Source of the DNA: Ralstonia pickettii DTP0602
GTDB taxonomy: Bacteria; Pseudomonadota; Gammaproteobacteria; Burkholderiales; Burkholderiaceae
Direction: 5' to 3'
DNA: 64,000 bases
Assembly (NCBI GenBank): GCA_000471925.1
Contig: CP006667.1
Coordinates: forward strand, 1,612,001 to 1,676,000
The stretch's first letter is position 1; each line of letters starts with the position of its first letter. Both the position numbers and the translations under genes were made by a program. The notes under the pieces are model-generated. The model did not search any database, was not told the DNA's origin, and saw only the letters and a program-made list of their open reading frames with translations. Of the stretch, positions 28,761 to 38,142 are shown one piece after another.

Positions 28761-30058
28761 TGAGCGCCTCCGAGCTGACGCAGCGCTTCGTCAAAGAAGT
28801 CCGGGCCGCCGAAGTTGCCCGACTTGAGCGCCAGCGCCAGCGGCGTCGCGCCCAGCGTGACCGTGGCCGGCACGCCCGGCGCGATCTGCGCGCCGATGCG
28901 CAGCGCGCGCACGCCCAGCGCCTGCACCACCGCGCCCGAGGTCTCGCCACCGGCGACGACGAAGCGGCGCGTGCCACGTGCCAGCAGCCCGGCGGCAACC
29001 GTGGCCAGGCACTGCTCGACCAGGTGGCCGGCGCGCTCGACGCCCAGCTCGGCCTGCACGGCCTTGACCTCATCAGGGCTGGAGGTCGCGTAGACCAGCA
29101 CAGGTTCGTCATGACTTTCGGCAAAGTCCAGCGCCACGTCGGCAACGGCCTCGCCGCGCGCCAGCGCGAGCGGGTCGATGCGCAGCGCGGGGCGGCCTTG
29201 CTCCAGCCAGCGAGCTACCTGCCCGTTGGTCGCGCGCGAGGCGCTACCGGCTAGCACCACGCCCGGGCCGTCGATGGCCGGGACTGCGTCGGCGTCGCCG
29301 CGCTGCGGCAGCAGGCCGGCGCGGCGGAAGTTCTCGGGCAGGCCCAGCGCGATGCCGGAGCCGCCGGTAATCAGCGGCAGGTTGGCGCAGGCCTCGCCCA
29401 GCGTGAACAGGTCCGCGTCGGACACCGCATCGGCAATCGCCATGCGCACGCCGTCTGCGCGCAGCGCGGCGATGCGCTCTGCGCTCGCCTGCGCGCCACG
29501 CGCCACGGCGTCGTAGCGCAGCAGGCCGACCTTGTTCTTGCTCTGGCGCTGCAGCACGCGCACCAGGTTGGCGTCGGTCATCGGCGTCAGCGGATGGTGC
29601 TCCATGCCCGATTCATTCAGCAGCACATCGCCCACGAACAGGTGACCACGGAAGATGGTGCGGCCGTTCTCGGGAAAGGCTGGGCAGGCGATCGTGAAAT
29701 CGCTGTCCAGCGCGGCCAGCAGCGCGTCGGTCACCGGGCCGATATTGCCGGCGTCGGTCGAATCGAAGGTCGAGCAGTACTTGAACACGAACTGGCGGCA
29801 GCCCTGCGCGCGCAGCCACTGCAGCGCGGCCAGCGACTGCGCCACGGCCTCCACGGCGGGGATGGTGCGGGATTTGAGCGCCACCACCAGCGCATCGGCT
29901 TCGCCGATATCCTGCACCGCGCCCACGTCGGGCAGGCCGATGGTCTGCACGGTGCGCATGCCGTTGCGCACCAGCGTGTTGGCGAGGTCGGTGGCGCCGG
30001 TGAAATCGTCGGCGATGCAGCCCAGCAGCGGGCGATGGGCGAGGGTGCCTGCGGTCAT
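28757..30058 (-). CDS. otnK: 3-oxo-tetronate kinase (DUF1537 family)
   Basis: A 433-residue DUF1537 kinase: N-terminal DDFTGATDLANTL segment, substrate-binding region near residues 80-110 (FKYCSTFDSTDAGNIG), and C-terminal glycine-rich nucleotide part (VVAGGETSGAVVQAL). It phosphorylates 3-oxo-tetronate at O4 with ATP. The start at 30058 (MTAGTLAHRPLLGC) lies just downstream of ltnD; the frame is open much further upstream but overlaps ltnD, so the long version is rejected. Confidence 0.93.
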   Translation of the reverse strand: MTAGTLAHRPLLGCIADDFTGATDLANTLVRNGMRTVQTIGLPDVGAVQDIGEADALVVALKSRTIPAVEAVAQSLAALQWLRAQGCRQFVFKYCSTFDSTDAGNIGPVTDALLAALDSDFTIACPAFPENGRTIFRGHLFVGDVLLNESGMEHHPLTPMTDANLVRVLQRQSKNKVGLLRYDAVARGAQASAERIAALRADGVRMAIADAVSDADLFTLGEACANLPLITGGSGIALGLPENFRRAGLLPQRGDADAVPAIDGPGVVLAGSASRATNGQVARWLEQGRPALRIDPLALARGEAVADVALDFAESHDEPVLVYATSSPDEVKAVQAELGVERAGHLVEQCLATVAAGLLARGTRRFVVAGGETSGAVVQALGVRALRIGAQIAPGVPATVTLGATPLALALKSGNFGGPDFFDEALRQLGGAQ

Positions 30059-30072
30059 CTTCGTTTCCCCTC

Positions 30073-30966
30073 TTACCCGGCCTTGCCCGGCAGTTCGATG
30101 CCCGGGAAGATCTTGATCACGGCCGAATCGTCCTCGCCGCCGTGGCCGGCGGTGGAAGCCATCATGAACATCTGGTGCGCGGCCGCCGACAGCGGCAGCG
30201 GGAATTTGCTGTTGCGCGCGGTGTCGAGCACCATGCCCAGGTCCTTGACGAAGATGTCGACCGCGGACAGCGGCGTGTAGTCGCCCTTCAGGATATGGGG
30301 CACGCGGTTCTCGAACATCCACGAGTTGCCTGCGCTGTGCGTGATCACGTCATAGAGCGCATCCGGGTCCACGCCTTCGCGCAGGCCCAGCGCCATGGCC
30401 TCGGCGGCCGCGGCGATATGCACGCCGGCCAGCAGCTGGTTGATGATCTTGACCTTGGAGCCCGCGCCATGCGCGGCGCCCAGGCGGTACACCTTGCCGG
30501 CGATGGCGGCCAGCACGTCCTCGGCCAGCGAGTAGGCCTCGGCCGGGCCGGAGGTCATCATGGTCATTTCGCCGCTGGCGGCGCGGGCGGCGCCGCCGGA
30601 GACCGGCGCGTCCAGCATCAGCAGGCCTTGTTCGGCGAGGCGGCGGCCCAGCGTCTCGGCAAAGCCCGGCGGCACCGTGGCGCTGGAGATCACCAACGTG
30701 CCAGGCTTCATCGCGGCGGCGGCACCGTTGGCGCCGAACAGCACGGCCTCGGTCTGCTGCGCGTTGACCACCAGCGTCAGCACCACCTCGCAGCGGCTGC
30801 CCAGTTCGGCGGGCGAGGCGCACGGCACGCCGCCCGCATCGGCGAAGCGCTGCAGCACTTCGGGCCGCAGGTCGCAGGCATGCACGTTAAAGCCGGCACG
30901 CAGCAACGACTGCGCGACACCGTAGCCCATGGCACCAAGGCCGATGACGCCGATATTCCTGGACAT
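30073..30966 (-). CDS. ltnD: L-threonate dehydrogenase (beta-hydroxyacid dehydrogenase family)
   Basis: A 297-residue NAD-dependent beta-hydroxyacid dehydrogenase. The dinucleotide motif GLGAMGYGVA, the SG-loop DAPVSGGAARAASG, and the catalytic-Lys segment GAGSKVKIINQLL are intact. In the tetronate pathway LtnD oxidises L-threonate to 2-oxo-tetronate. It lies 14 nt before otnK and follows the regulator gene. Confidence 0.92.
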   Translation of the reverse strand: MSRNIGVIGLGAMGYGVAQSLLRAGFNVHACDLRPEVLQRFADAGGVPCASPAELGSRCEVVLTLVVNAQQTEAVLFGANGAAAAMKPGTLVISSATVPPGFAETLGRRLAEQGLLMLDAPVSGGAARAASGEMTMMTSGPAEAYSLAEDVLAAIAGKVYRLGAAHGAGSKVKIINQLLAGVHIAAAAEAMALGLREGVDPDALYDVITHSAGNSWMFENRVPHILKGDYTPLSAVDIFVKDLGMVLDTARNSKFPLPLSAAAHQMFMMASTAGHGGEDDSAVIKIFPGIELPGKAG

Positions 30967-31018
30967 AGGGGGACTCCTGAATCAGATACGGGAAATGCGT
31001 TGGATGGTGTTGGCCGCG

Positions 31019-31807
31019 TCAGTTGGACGCGCCGCGGGCGCCGGCTTCATCGCCGGCCTCGCCGTTTTCATCGGCGCCCAGCTGGGCCAGCCGGCGCGCG
31101 GCGTTGAACATATGGTTCTGCGCGGCATTGCGCGCGGCCAGCGGATCGCCGGCGCGGATCGCCGCGACGATGGCCTGGTGTTCTTCGCGCACCTGGCGCG
31201 AGAAGTCGGCGCGGCGCGCCTCGTTGGTGCGGGTCACGCGCGTGGCGGCTTCCAGGTACTGGCTGAGGAATTCCAGCGTTTTCAGGAAGTAGGGGTTGCC
31301 GGTGGCCCCCGCGATGGCGCGGTGGAAGGCCACGTCAGCGGCCACGCCGTCGCCGCCTTGCTCGACTTCCTCGTCGAGGCGCGCCAGCGCGGCGTCGATG
31401 GCCGCCATCGACGCATCGGTGCGGCGCATGGCGGCCTGCGCGGCCACCTCGGCCTCGATCGCGCGGCGCAGCTCGACGATCTGCAGCACCGATTCCAGCG
31501 TGCCGGTATCGGTATAGTCGATGCGCAGCGGCCGGATGCCGGCCTGCAGCGTGACGAATACGCCGCTGCCCTGGCGCGACTCGACCACGCCTTCATACTT
31601 GAGCCGGGAGATCGCCTCGCGCACCACGGTGCGGCTGACCCCGAATTCCTCCGACAGCACCGCCTCGGTCGGCAGCTTGTCGCCGCGGGCAAAGGCGCCG
31701 CCCTGGATCTTGTCCAGCAATTGTTCGGCGACGTTGTCGGTCAGGGCGCGGGCAGGGACTTTCTGGAACACGGAAGTCTCCGGGTCATTGGGTAATAAGG
31801 TCATCAT
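31019..31807 (-). CDS. FadR/GntR-family regulator of the tetronate cluster
   Basis: A 262-residue GntR-type regulator. The N-terminal winged helix (LPTEAVLSEEFGVSRTVVREAISRL, residues about 47-71) is followed by an all-helical FCD ligand domain with metal-binding His/Asp positions (DVAFHRAIAGATGNP, MFNAARR). It heads the minus-strand tetronate operon and probably senses a pathway acid. ATCATACAAAT at 31803-31813 overlaps its ATG and resembles a GntR half-site, which would allow autoregulation; that is weak evidence. Two adjacent ATGs (31807, 31804) are possible starts. Confidence 0.88.
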   Translation of the reverse strand: MMTLLPNDPETSVFQKVPARALTDNVAEQLLDKIQGGAFARGDKLPTEAVLSEEFGVSRTVVREAISRLKYEGVVESRQGSGVFVTLQAGIRPLRIDYTDTGTLESVLQIVELRRAIEAEVAAQAAMRRTDASMAAIDAALARLDEEVEQGGDGVAADVAFHRAIAGATGNPYFLKTLEFLSQYLEAATRVTRTNEARRADFSRQVREEHQAIVAAIRAGDPLAARNAAQNHMFNAARRLAQLGADENGEAGDEAGARGASN

Positions 31808-31971
31808 ACAAATTTGCTAAGAGGATGCCTCCCCGGGCAAACCCTAGTCTGGTGCGCGAAATGCCGTCTTTGATCCACTTTGGTGCGATATGCGCGACCC
31901 GCAGCACTGGCGTATCATTGGCGCCCGCCCGGATTCGGGCGCTGCCATTCAACCAGCCTGATTGCACCGCC

Positions 31972-32400
31972 ATGCCAGTCACCGTCCTGATCTGCCCCTG
32001 GTCCGAAGCCCGCGAACGCGCGCGCGCCATCCGCTACACCGTTTTCGTCGAGGAGCAGGGCGTGCCGGTGGAGCTGGAATGGGATGAATGGGACGAGCCG
32101 AGCTGGCATGCGCTGGCGCTGGCCGAGGACGGCACGCCGGTCGCCACCGGGCGGCTGCTGCCCGACGGCCATATCGGCCGCATGGCCGTGCTGGCAAGCG
32201 CGCGCGGCACCGGCGTCGGTGCGCTGGTCTTGAAAGCGCTGATGGAGCAGGCGGAGCAGCTCGGCTATCCGGAACTGGTGCTCAACGCCCAGACCCACGC
32301 CGCGCCGTTCTATGCGCGCGTGGGCTTTGCGCAGGTCGGGGAGGAATTCGAAGAGGCCGGCATCCCGCATATCGAGATGCGCAAGCGGCTGGCGGACTGA
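31972..32400 (+). CDS. GNAT-family N-acetyltransferase (ElaA/YjcF-like)
   Basis: A 142-residue acetyltransferase with the acetyl-CoA motif VLASARGTGVGALVLKALM (R-G-x-G-x-G/A form). The N-terminal RYTVFVEEQGVPVELEWDEWD resembles the ElaA/YjcF group. The start at 31972 is preferred over 31825 because upstream residues lack coding character. It diverges from the tetronate regulator and is convergent with the NRDE-family gene. Substrate unknown. Confidence 0.87.
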   Translation: MPVTVLICPWSEARERARAIRYTVFVEEQGVPVELEWDEWDEPSWHALALAEDGTPVATGRLLPDGHIGRMAVLASARGTGVGALVLKALMEQAEQLGYPELVLNAQTHAAPFYARVGFAQVGEEFEEAGIPHIEMRKRLAD

Positions 32401-32414
32401 GGTCCGCCAGGCAA

Positions 32415-33242
32415 TCAGCGCGGCGCCTGCACGATGCCGGTGTCGCGCGACAGGTTCAGCGTGCCGTGGTAAGTGACGTCGCCCGCGCGCCCGCCGGCGT
32501 CGAAGCTGCGCTCGCTCAGGTCGAAGCGGCCGTCGTGGCGCACGCGCAGCACCGTGCTGGCACGCGTGCCATACATCGGCGAGCGGATAAACGCGGACGA
32601 CAGCAGCTTTTCCCATTCCGGCGCAACGCCCGTCGACGGCAGCTCGAAATCCGCCGCCTGCCGTTCGTCGGCCAGCATCTTCAGATAAGGCTCGGCGCTG
32701 ACATTGGCCTGGCCGCTGTCGGCCGCCAGTACCTCGGCCAGCGCGCCCACGCGGCTGCGCACCTTGGGCCAGGGCGTGTCGAGCAAGGCATTGGACAGGC
32801 CGTACAGGCCCGGGCGCAGCCGTTGCGGTTGGCGCGAGGCCGAGCGATTGCTGTACCACCAGAGTTCGCGCAGGTCGCTGGCCAGCAGGTTGAAGCCGTT
32901 ATAGCAGCCGTCTTCGCCGGCCAGCCCGTCGAGGTAGTCGAACGGGGCCTCATGGCCGCGCAGGAAGCCGGCCACCAGCTCGCCGCGCGAACGGGCATCG
33001 GTGCGTTTCTCGGACGGGGCGCGGTAGTTGGTCAGCGCGGCAAAGCGGCCGTCGGCATTGACGCCCATCCAGGTGCCGGGCTCGCCGATGACTTCCGCCA
33101 GGTCGCGCCCGGCCAGCACGTGCGGCGCTTCCTGCCACCAGTGCGCGGCCGCCGCGGGGCGGGCATAGAATTCATCGCGGTTGCCGGCGACGACCAGGGC
33201 ATAGTCCGGGTGGGATTGCCAGGCAACCAGGATCAGACACAT
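32415..33242 (-). CDS. NRDE/TANGO2-family protein
   Basis: A 275-residue protein starting MCLILVAWQSHPDYALVVAGNRDEFYARP, the defining NRDE motif after an N-terminal Cys. The family is an Ntn-hydrolase-like group of uncertain biochemical role (TANGO2 homologues affect haem/lipid handling in eukaryotes). The N-terminal Cys2 is retained. It lies upstream of nothing obvious and convergent with the GNAT gene; ygfZ and the DUF4936 gene follow on the same strand. Confidence 0.9.
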   Translation of the reverse strand: MCLILVAWQSHPDYALVVAGNRDEFYARPAAAAHWWQEAPHVLAGRDLAEVIGEPGTWMGVNADGRFAALTNYRAPSEKRTDARSRGELVAGFLRGHEAPFDYLDGLAGEDGCYNGFNLLASDLRELWWYSNRSASRQPQRLRPGLYGLSNALLDTPWPKVRSRVGALAEVLAADSGQANVSAEPYLKMLADERQAADFELPSTGVAPEWEKLLSSAFIRSPMYGTRASTVLRVRHDGRFDLSERSFDAGGRAGDVTYHGTLNLSRDTGIVQAPR

Positions 33243-33318
33243 CGCTTTGCTTCCTTTACCGCCGGGGCGCTGCTGCGCAATATCCCGGCGTACTTCGCAT
33301 CATCGGCAGCCCGGACGC

Positions 33319-33609
33319 CTACAGCACGTCCAGGTCGATAAAGTGTTCGGCCCGCCGCTCGCCGTCCACCCACTGGTCCAGCCCGCTCTGGCGCCACAGG
33401 CCTTCCAGCGTGGCATCGAAGGCGGGCGGCACGTCGGCGTAGCACTCCATCCAGGTCTGCACGCCGGCGCGGGTTTCGGGCCTGCGCATCAGCGTACCAC
33501 CAATTCCGGTAGCCTCGGCAACCGTCTCCATCCAGCGGTGCCAGTGCGGCAACGCCTCGGTGGCGACGGCCTCGGGCACGTGAAAATAGACGTACAGATG
33601 GTCACTCAT
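33319..33609 (-). CDS. DUF4936-family protein
   Basis: A small 96-residue protein beginning MSDHLYVYFHVPEAVATEAL. This is a short betaproteobacterial family seen next to ygfZ; I recognise it from that context, and no biochemical function is known. The start at 33609 is 16 nt after the ygfZ stop. Longer upstream in-frame codons overlap ygfZ and are rejected. Confidence 0.75.
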   Translation of the reverse strand: MSDHLYVYFHVPEAVATEALPHWHRWMETVAEATGIGGTLMRRPETRAGVQTWMECYADVPPAFDATLEGLWRQSGLDQWVDGERRAEHFIDLDVL

Positions 33610-33625
33610 GGCAGGTCCTGTCGGT

Positions 33626-34654
33626 TCAGCCGGCGGCCTGGGCGGCTTCGCCGAGCGGTACTTCGTAAGGCAAGACGGCGGTCGCCAGCGCGGCGCCTTC
33701 GGCACTGCCCAGGCGCAGCGCCGACGTTGCGGCACCGACGGCCGCGTCGATCTTCAGCTCGGCCAGTCCGGCCCAGCCGCCTTGCGGCGCGGGCGCGGCG
33801 TTGACGATCATGCCGCACGGCTGGCCCGGGTCTTCCGGCCTGAAAATCTCGGCCGCGGGTGCCGGCACCTCGCCTTCGCCCTGCACCAGCCACATGCGGC
33901 GCTTGAGCGTGCCGCGGTACTGGCTGCGTGCCACCACCTCCTGGCCGGGATAGCAGCCCTTGCGGAAATTGACGCCGCCCACCAGCTCGTAGTTGATCAT
34001 CTGCGGCACGAACTGCTCCTGCGTGGCCGCGACGATGCGGGGCAGGCCGGACTGCACTTCGAGCCAGTCCCAGAACGACGACGGGGCGCTTTGCAGCGTG
34101 GCCGTCAGCGCGGCGCGCACGGCCTCGGCCTTGTCGGCCGGCAGCACGATTTGCCAGCGCGGCTGGCCGGCGGCATCGGGCAGGCGGATCACGGACGTAC
34201 CGTCGGCGCTAACTGCAGAGAAGGCCGCATCCGGCACAGGCAGGCCAGCGGCTTCCAGCGCCTTGGCGGCGCCGGTCCCGGCAACCCCGAGGATCGCGCT
34301 GGCCGGGGTGATATCGCTAAGCTTGGCCTTGGAGCGCAGCACGAACATCGACAGGCGCTTCTGCACCGCCGGCTGGATATCGGCCGACAGCTGCAGCACG
34401 ATGCCTTCGGCATCACGCCACATCAGGAATGTGGCGAGCAGGCGACCCTTGGGCGAGCAGTAGCCGGCCAGGCGTGCGGCGCCCGGCTTCAGGTCTTCGA
34501 CCGCATTGGTCAGCTGGGTATGCAGGAAGCTGGCGGCATCGTCGCCGGCTACGCGGATCAACCCGAGCCCGGCGGGGGCGCAGACGATTCCGCCTGCCTG
34601 CAGGGCATCATGGCTGGCGGCGAGTTCCGGGGCTTGGGCATTCATCACTGGCAT
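33626..34654 (-). CDS. ygfZ: Folate-binding Fe-S cluster repair protein YgfZ
   Basis: GcvT-like folate-binding protein of 342 residues used in repair of certain Fe-S enzymes. The family signature KGCYPGQEVVAR is present with its key Cys, and the N-terminal fold (FLHTQLTNAVEDL, YCSPKGRLLATFL) is conserved. The start may be 34654 or three codons later (34645). It diverges from mltG across a 222-bp gap, a common arrangement in Burkholderiales. Confidence 0.93.
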   Translation of the reverse strand: MPVMNAQAPELAASHDALQAGGIVCAPAGLGLIRVAGDDAASFLHTQLTNAVEDLKPGAARLAGYCSPKGRLLATFLMWRDAEGIVLQLSADIQPAVQKRLSMFVLRSKAKLSDITPASAILGVAGTGAAKALEAAGLPVPDAAFSAVSADGTSVIRLPDAAGQPRWQIVLPADKAEAVRAALTATLQSAPSSFWDWLEVQSGLPRIVAATQEQFVPQMINYELVGGVNFRKGCYPGQEVVARSQYRGTLKRRMWLVQGEGEVPAPAAEIFRPEDPGQPCGMIVNAAPAPQGGWAGLAELKIDAAVGAATSALRLGSAEGAALATAVLPYEVPLGEAAQAAG

Positions 34655-34876
34655 TGCGTGGCAATCGTCGAGGCAAAACGGGAGAGGGAAGGCACCGGTC
34701 GTGCAGGCTTCACGGCGTATTCGGCGCGGCGCCGGAGCCGCTGCACAGGGTCGGTGCGAGGCTGCCGGTTATTATATGGGGCTATGAGATTTTCGGCCGG
34801 CGCCAGCAGTACGTGACGTTAAGCGGCGGTGCGCAAGCCCACCGATGCCCGGTCAGCCGCCCCCAACTCCTGATAC

Positions 34877-35872
34877 ATGAAACGTTTCTTCCTTCGCCTG
34901 GGATTTGCCGTGCTGGTGTTTGCGCTGGCAGCCGTCGGCGCGTTCGCGTGGTGGGCCAATCAGCCGCTAACCCTTAAAAACTCGCCGGTGGAAGTGGTGA
35001 TCAAGCCCAATTCCAGTGTCGCCAGCGTCGGCCGGCAGATCCAGCGCGGCGGCGTCGGCATGGACCCGCGGCTGTTCATGCTGCTGGTGCGCCTGACCGG
35101 GCACGGCCCGGACCTGAAGGCCGGCGGCTATGAATTCGAGACCGGCGCCACGCCGCTGTCGATCATCGGCAAGCTGGCGCGCGGCGAGGTCACGCACTAT
35201 GTGGTCACCGTGATCGAGGGGTGGGAATTCCGCAAGATGCGGGCTGCCGTTGACGCCAACCCGGCACTGCGGCACGACACCCAGGGCATGTCCGAGGCGG
35301 AGCTGATGAAGGCGATCGGTGCGGCCGAGGCCTCGCCCGAGGGACTGTTCTTCCCAGACACCTACCTGTTCGCGCGCGGCAGCAGCGATATCGAACTGTA
35401 CAAGCACGCCTACCGCGCCATGCAGCGCCGCCTGAACGAAGCCTGGAACGCGCGCGCGCCCGACCTGCCCTACAAGACCCCGTATGAGGCGCTGGTGATG
35501 GCATCGATCGTCGAGAAGGAAACCGGCCAGGCCGCCGAGCGCCCGATGATCGCCGCCGTATTTCTCAACCGGCTGCGCAAGAACATGATGCTGCAGACCG
35601 ACCCGACCGTGATCTACGGCCTGGGCGAGCGCTTCGACGGCGACCTGCGCAAGCGCGACCTGCAGACCGACACCCCGTACAATACATACACCCGCACCGG
35701 CCTGCCGCCCACGCCGATCGCACTGCCGGGGCTGGCCTCGCTGGCGGCGGCCACCGCGCCGGCGCCGTCCGACGCGCTGTACTTCGTCGCCCGCGGCGAC
35801 GGCAGCAGCCATTTCTCCAACTCGCTTCCCGAACACAACCGCGCGGTCGACAAGTACCAGCGCGGCAAATAG
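34877..35872 (+). CDS. mltG: Endolytic murein transglycosylase MltG
   Basis: Inner-membrane anchored lytic transglycosylase that cuts nascent glycan strands and sets chain length (331 residues). One N-terminal TM segment ([20 protein letters not shown]), a LysM-like domain, and the YceG catalytic domain with the active Glu in [11 protein letters not shown]. Conserved [12 protein letters not shown] and [14 protein letters not shown] follow. Its stop is 7 nt from the tmk start, so the two are coexpressed. Confidence 0.95.
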   Translation: MKRFFLRLGFAVLVFALAAVGAFAWWANQPLTLKNSPVEVVIKPNSSVASVGRQIQRGGVGMDPRLFMLLVRLTGHGPDLKAGGYEFETGATPLSIIGKLARGEVTHYVVTVIEGWEFRKMRAAVDANPALRHDTQGMSEAELMKAIGAAEASPEGLFFPDTYLFARGSSDIELYKHAYRAMQRRLNEAWNARAPDLPYKTPYEALVMASIVEKETGQAAERPMIAAVFLNRLRKNMMLQTDPTVIYGLGERFDGDLRKRDLQTDTPYNTYTRTGLPPTPIALPGLASLAAATAPAPSDALYFVARGDGSSHFSNSLPEHNRAVDKYQRGK

Positions 35873-35879
35873 GCATTCC

Positions 35880-36491
35880 ATGCGCGGAAAATTCATCACT
35901 TTCGAAGGCATCGACGGCGCCGGCAAGAGCACCCATATCGACTGGGTCGCCGGCCGCCTGCGCGCGCGCAGCGGCGTCCCCGGCGTGGTCACCACCCGCG
36001 AGCCGGGCGGCACGCCGCTGGGCGAGGACCTGCGCCAGATCCTGCTGCACCGCAAGATGCACCTGGAAACCGAGGCGCTGCTGATGTTCGCCGCCCGGCG
36101 CGAGCACATCGCCGAGGTCATCGCGCCCGCGCTGGAGCGGGGCGACTGGGTGATCTCCGACCGCTTCACCGACGCCACCTTCGCGTACCAGGGCGGGGGC
36201 AGGGGCTTGTCGACGCAGCGGCTCGAAGTGCTGGAGGACTGGGTGCAGGACGGCCTGCAGCCGGACCTGACGCTGCTGTTCGACGTGCCGCTGGAAACCG
36301 CCAGCGAACGGCTTGCCGGTGCGCGCTCGCCGGACAAGTTCGAGGCCGAATCCCGCGCTTTCTTCCAGCGCACCCGCGACGAGTACCTGCGCCGGGCCGC
36401 GCAGTCGCCGCAGCGCTTCCGCGTGATAGACGCCACCCGCAGCATTGAAGAGATTCGCGAAGAACTCGAAGCTATCATTGCAACGCTTTGA
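35880..36491 (+). CDS. tmk: Thymidylate kinase
   Basis: A 203-residue dTMP kinase with P-loop [11 protein letters not shown], the DRx motif in [18 protein letters not shown], and the C-terminal region typical of type II bacterial enzymes. It supplies dTDP for DNA replication. It follows mltG by 7 nt and precedes holB, the standard order in this lineage. Confidence 0.97.
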   Translation: MRGKFITFEGIDGAGKSTHIDWVAGRLRARSGVPGVVTTREPGGTPLGEDLRQILLHRKMHLETEALLMFAARREHIAEVIAPALERGDWVISDRFTDATFAYQGGGRGLSTQRLEVLEDWVQDGLQPDLTLLFDVPLETASERLAGARSPDKFEAESRAFFQRTRDEYLRRAAQSPQRFRVIDATRSIEEIREELEAIIATL

Positions 36492-36608
36492 TTTTGTGCC
36501 GATATACGTGGGCCGTGATATCTCCGCGATCCGCACTGATGCGAAATCCGCAACACGGCTCGTATCTCAGGTAAAGCCTTAAATTTTGCTTCTAACCCAC
36601 TGATTCGC

Positions 36609-37646
36609 ATGCTCTATCCCTGGCAGAAGGAAGACTGGCAACGGCTCGGCGCGCTGCGCGAACGGTTGCCGCATGCCTTGCTGATCCATGGCCAGCAAGG
36701 CATCGGCAAGCGCGACCTGGCGCTGCATTTCGCGCAGGGTCTGCTGTGCGAGGCGCCGCTGCCCGATGGCCAGCCCTGCGCCCAGTGCGCCGCCTGCCAC
36801 TGGTTCAGCCAGGGCAACCACCCGGATTTCACCGTGGTGCGGCCCGAGGCGCTGGACGCGTCGGCCGAGCCCGAGACCGACGAGGGCGGCAAGAAGAAGG
36901 CGCCCAGCAAGATCATCCGCATGGAGCAGGTGCGCGCGCTGATCGAGGCCGTGGGCGTGGGCACGCACCGCGCCGGGCTGCGCGTGGTGGTGGTGTACCC
37001 GCTCGATGCGCTGCAGGCCGAGGGCGCCAACGCGCTGCTCAAGACGCTGGAAGAGCCGCCGTCGTCTACTGTGTTCCTGCTGGTGACCGACCGGCTCGAC
37101 CGCATCCTGCCGACCATCCTGTCGCGCTGCCGCCAGTTCTCGGCCCAGCGCCCGACGCCGGAGGCCGCGCTGGCCTGGCTGCGCGGGCAGGGCGTGGCGG
37201 ATGCCGAAGCCCAACTGGCCCAGGCCGGCGGCTCGCCGCTGACCGCGCTGCACGCGGCCGAGGCCGAGGAGCAGCCGCTGCAGCGCTGGCTGGTCGGCCA
37301 GCTGGGCGCGGGCGCGGCCTTTGACGCCTCCGCTGCGGCCGAGCAACTGCAGAAGCTGCCGGTGCCCGCCGTGCTTGGCATCCTGCAGCGCTGGACGTAC
37401 GATCTGCTGAAGCTGCGCCTGGATGGCGGCGAGGGCACCGCGCCGCCGTCTTTGCCACATTCCTTGCCGCGTTATTTCCCCAAGGAGCGTGCCGCGCTGG
37501 CGCGCTGCGCCGGGGCCACCGACGCGCACCGACTTCAGGCCTATGCGACGCGGCTGACCGCGCATCGACGCAGCGAAAACCATCCGCTGGCGGCACGCCT
37601 GGTGATGGAGGCGGTATTCCTGGAGTACCGCCAGCTGTTCCGGTAG
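36609..37646 (+). CDS. holB: DNA polymerase III subunit delta'
   Basis: Clamp-loader subunit, 345 residues. Degenerate P-loop HGQQGIGKRDLA, zinc-binding Cys in PCAQCAACHW, and the SRC-type motif LSRCRQFS are present. A charged insertion (DEGGKKKAPSKI) follows the zinc module. It lies between tmk and pilZ as in other Burkholderiales. Confidence 0.94.
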   Translation: MLYPWQKEDWQRLGALRERLPHALLIHGQQGIGKRDLALHFAQGLLCEAPLPDGQPCAQCAACHWFSQGNHPDFTVVRPEALDASAEPETDEGGKKKAPSKIIRMEQVRALIEAVGVGTHRAGLRVVVVYPLDALQAEGANALLKTLEEPPSSTVFLLVTDRLDRILPTILSRCRQFSAQRPTPEAALAWLRGQGVADAEAQLAQAGGSPLTALHAAEAEEQPLQRWLVGQLGAGAAFDASAAAEQLQKLPVPAVLGILQRWTYDLLKLRLDGGEGTAPPSLPHSLPRYFPKERAALARCAGATDAHRLQAYATRLTAHRRSENHPLAARLVMEAVFLEYRQLFR

Positions 37647-37712
37647 CGCAGCAAGGTTTCAGAACAAAGCCATAACAATAAGCAGCACCGATAGTCATTC
37701 AGGGGGTCAACC

Positions 37713-38105
37713 ATGAACACAGCAGTTGCCGGCGCATCGCCGGAAGCGCCTACCGGCAGCGGGGCGGCCTCGCGCCCCAATGTCCTGTCCCTATCGATCA
37801 AGGACCAGGCCGGGCTGTATGCGGCCTACATGCCGTTCCTGGCGCGCGGCGGCATCTTCGTCCCGTCAAACCGGCCGTTCCGGCTGGGCGAGCAGGTGTT
37901 CCTGGTACTGTCGCTGCTGGACCGGCCGCAGAAATACCAGATCGCGGGCCATGTGGCCTGGATCACCCCGGCGGGCACGCCGATGAAGACCCCCGGCGTC
38001 GGCGTGCATTTCCCCGACGACGACAACGGGCGCAACCTGCGCCGCGCGGTGGAGGAGATTCTGGGCAAGACGCTGGAGTCCGGGCGCCCCACGCAAACCT
38101 TATGA
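37713..38105 (+). CDS. PilZ-domain protein
   Basis: A 130-residue PilZ protein, 67 nt after holB. Seen are LSIKDQAGLYAAYMPFLARGGIFV and a second half GVGVHFPDDDNGR. The N-terminal RxxxR c-di-GMP motif is not evident, as in type IV pilus assembly PilZ proteins. The position after holB matches classical pilZ, so a role in type IV pilus biogenesis is likely. Confidence 0.88.
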   Translation: MNTAVAGASPEAPTGSGAASRPNVLSLSIKDQAGLYAAYMPFLARGGIFVPSNRPFRLGEQVFLVLSLLDRPQKYQIAGHVAWITPAGTPMKTPGVGVHFPDDDNGRNLRRAVEEILGKTLESGRPTQTL

Positions 38106-38142
38106 ACGTTGCGAAGTTGTTGTCGCAACCTATTGATTTTCA

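Noticed and set aside
31921..31942. GCGCCCG...CGGGCGC inverted repeat upstream of the GNAT gene
   Set aside because: GC-only 7-bp arms in a GC-rich genome, no link to a promoter or terminator; could be chance.
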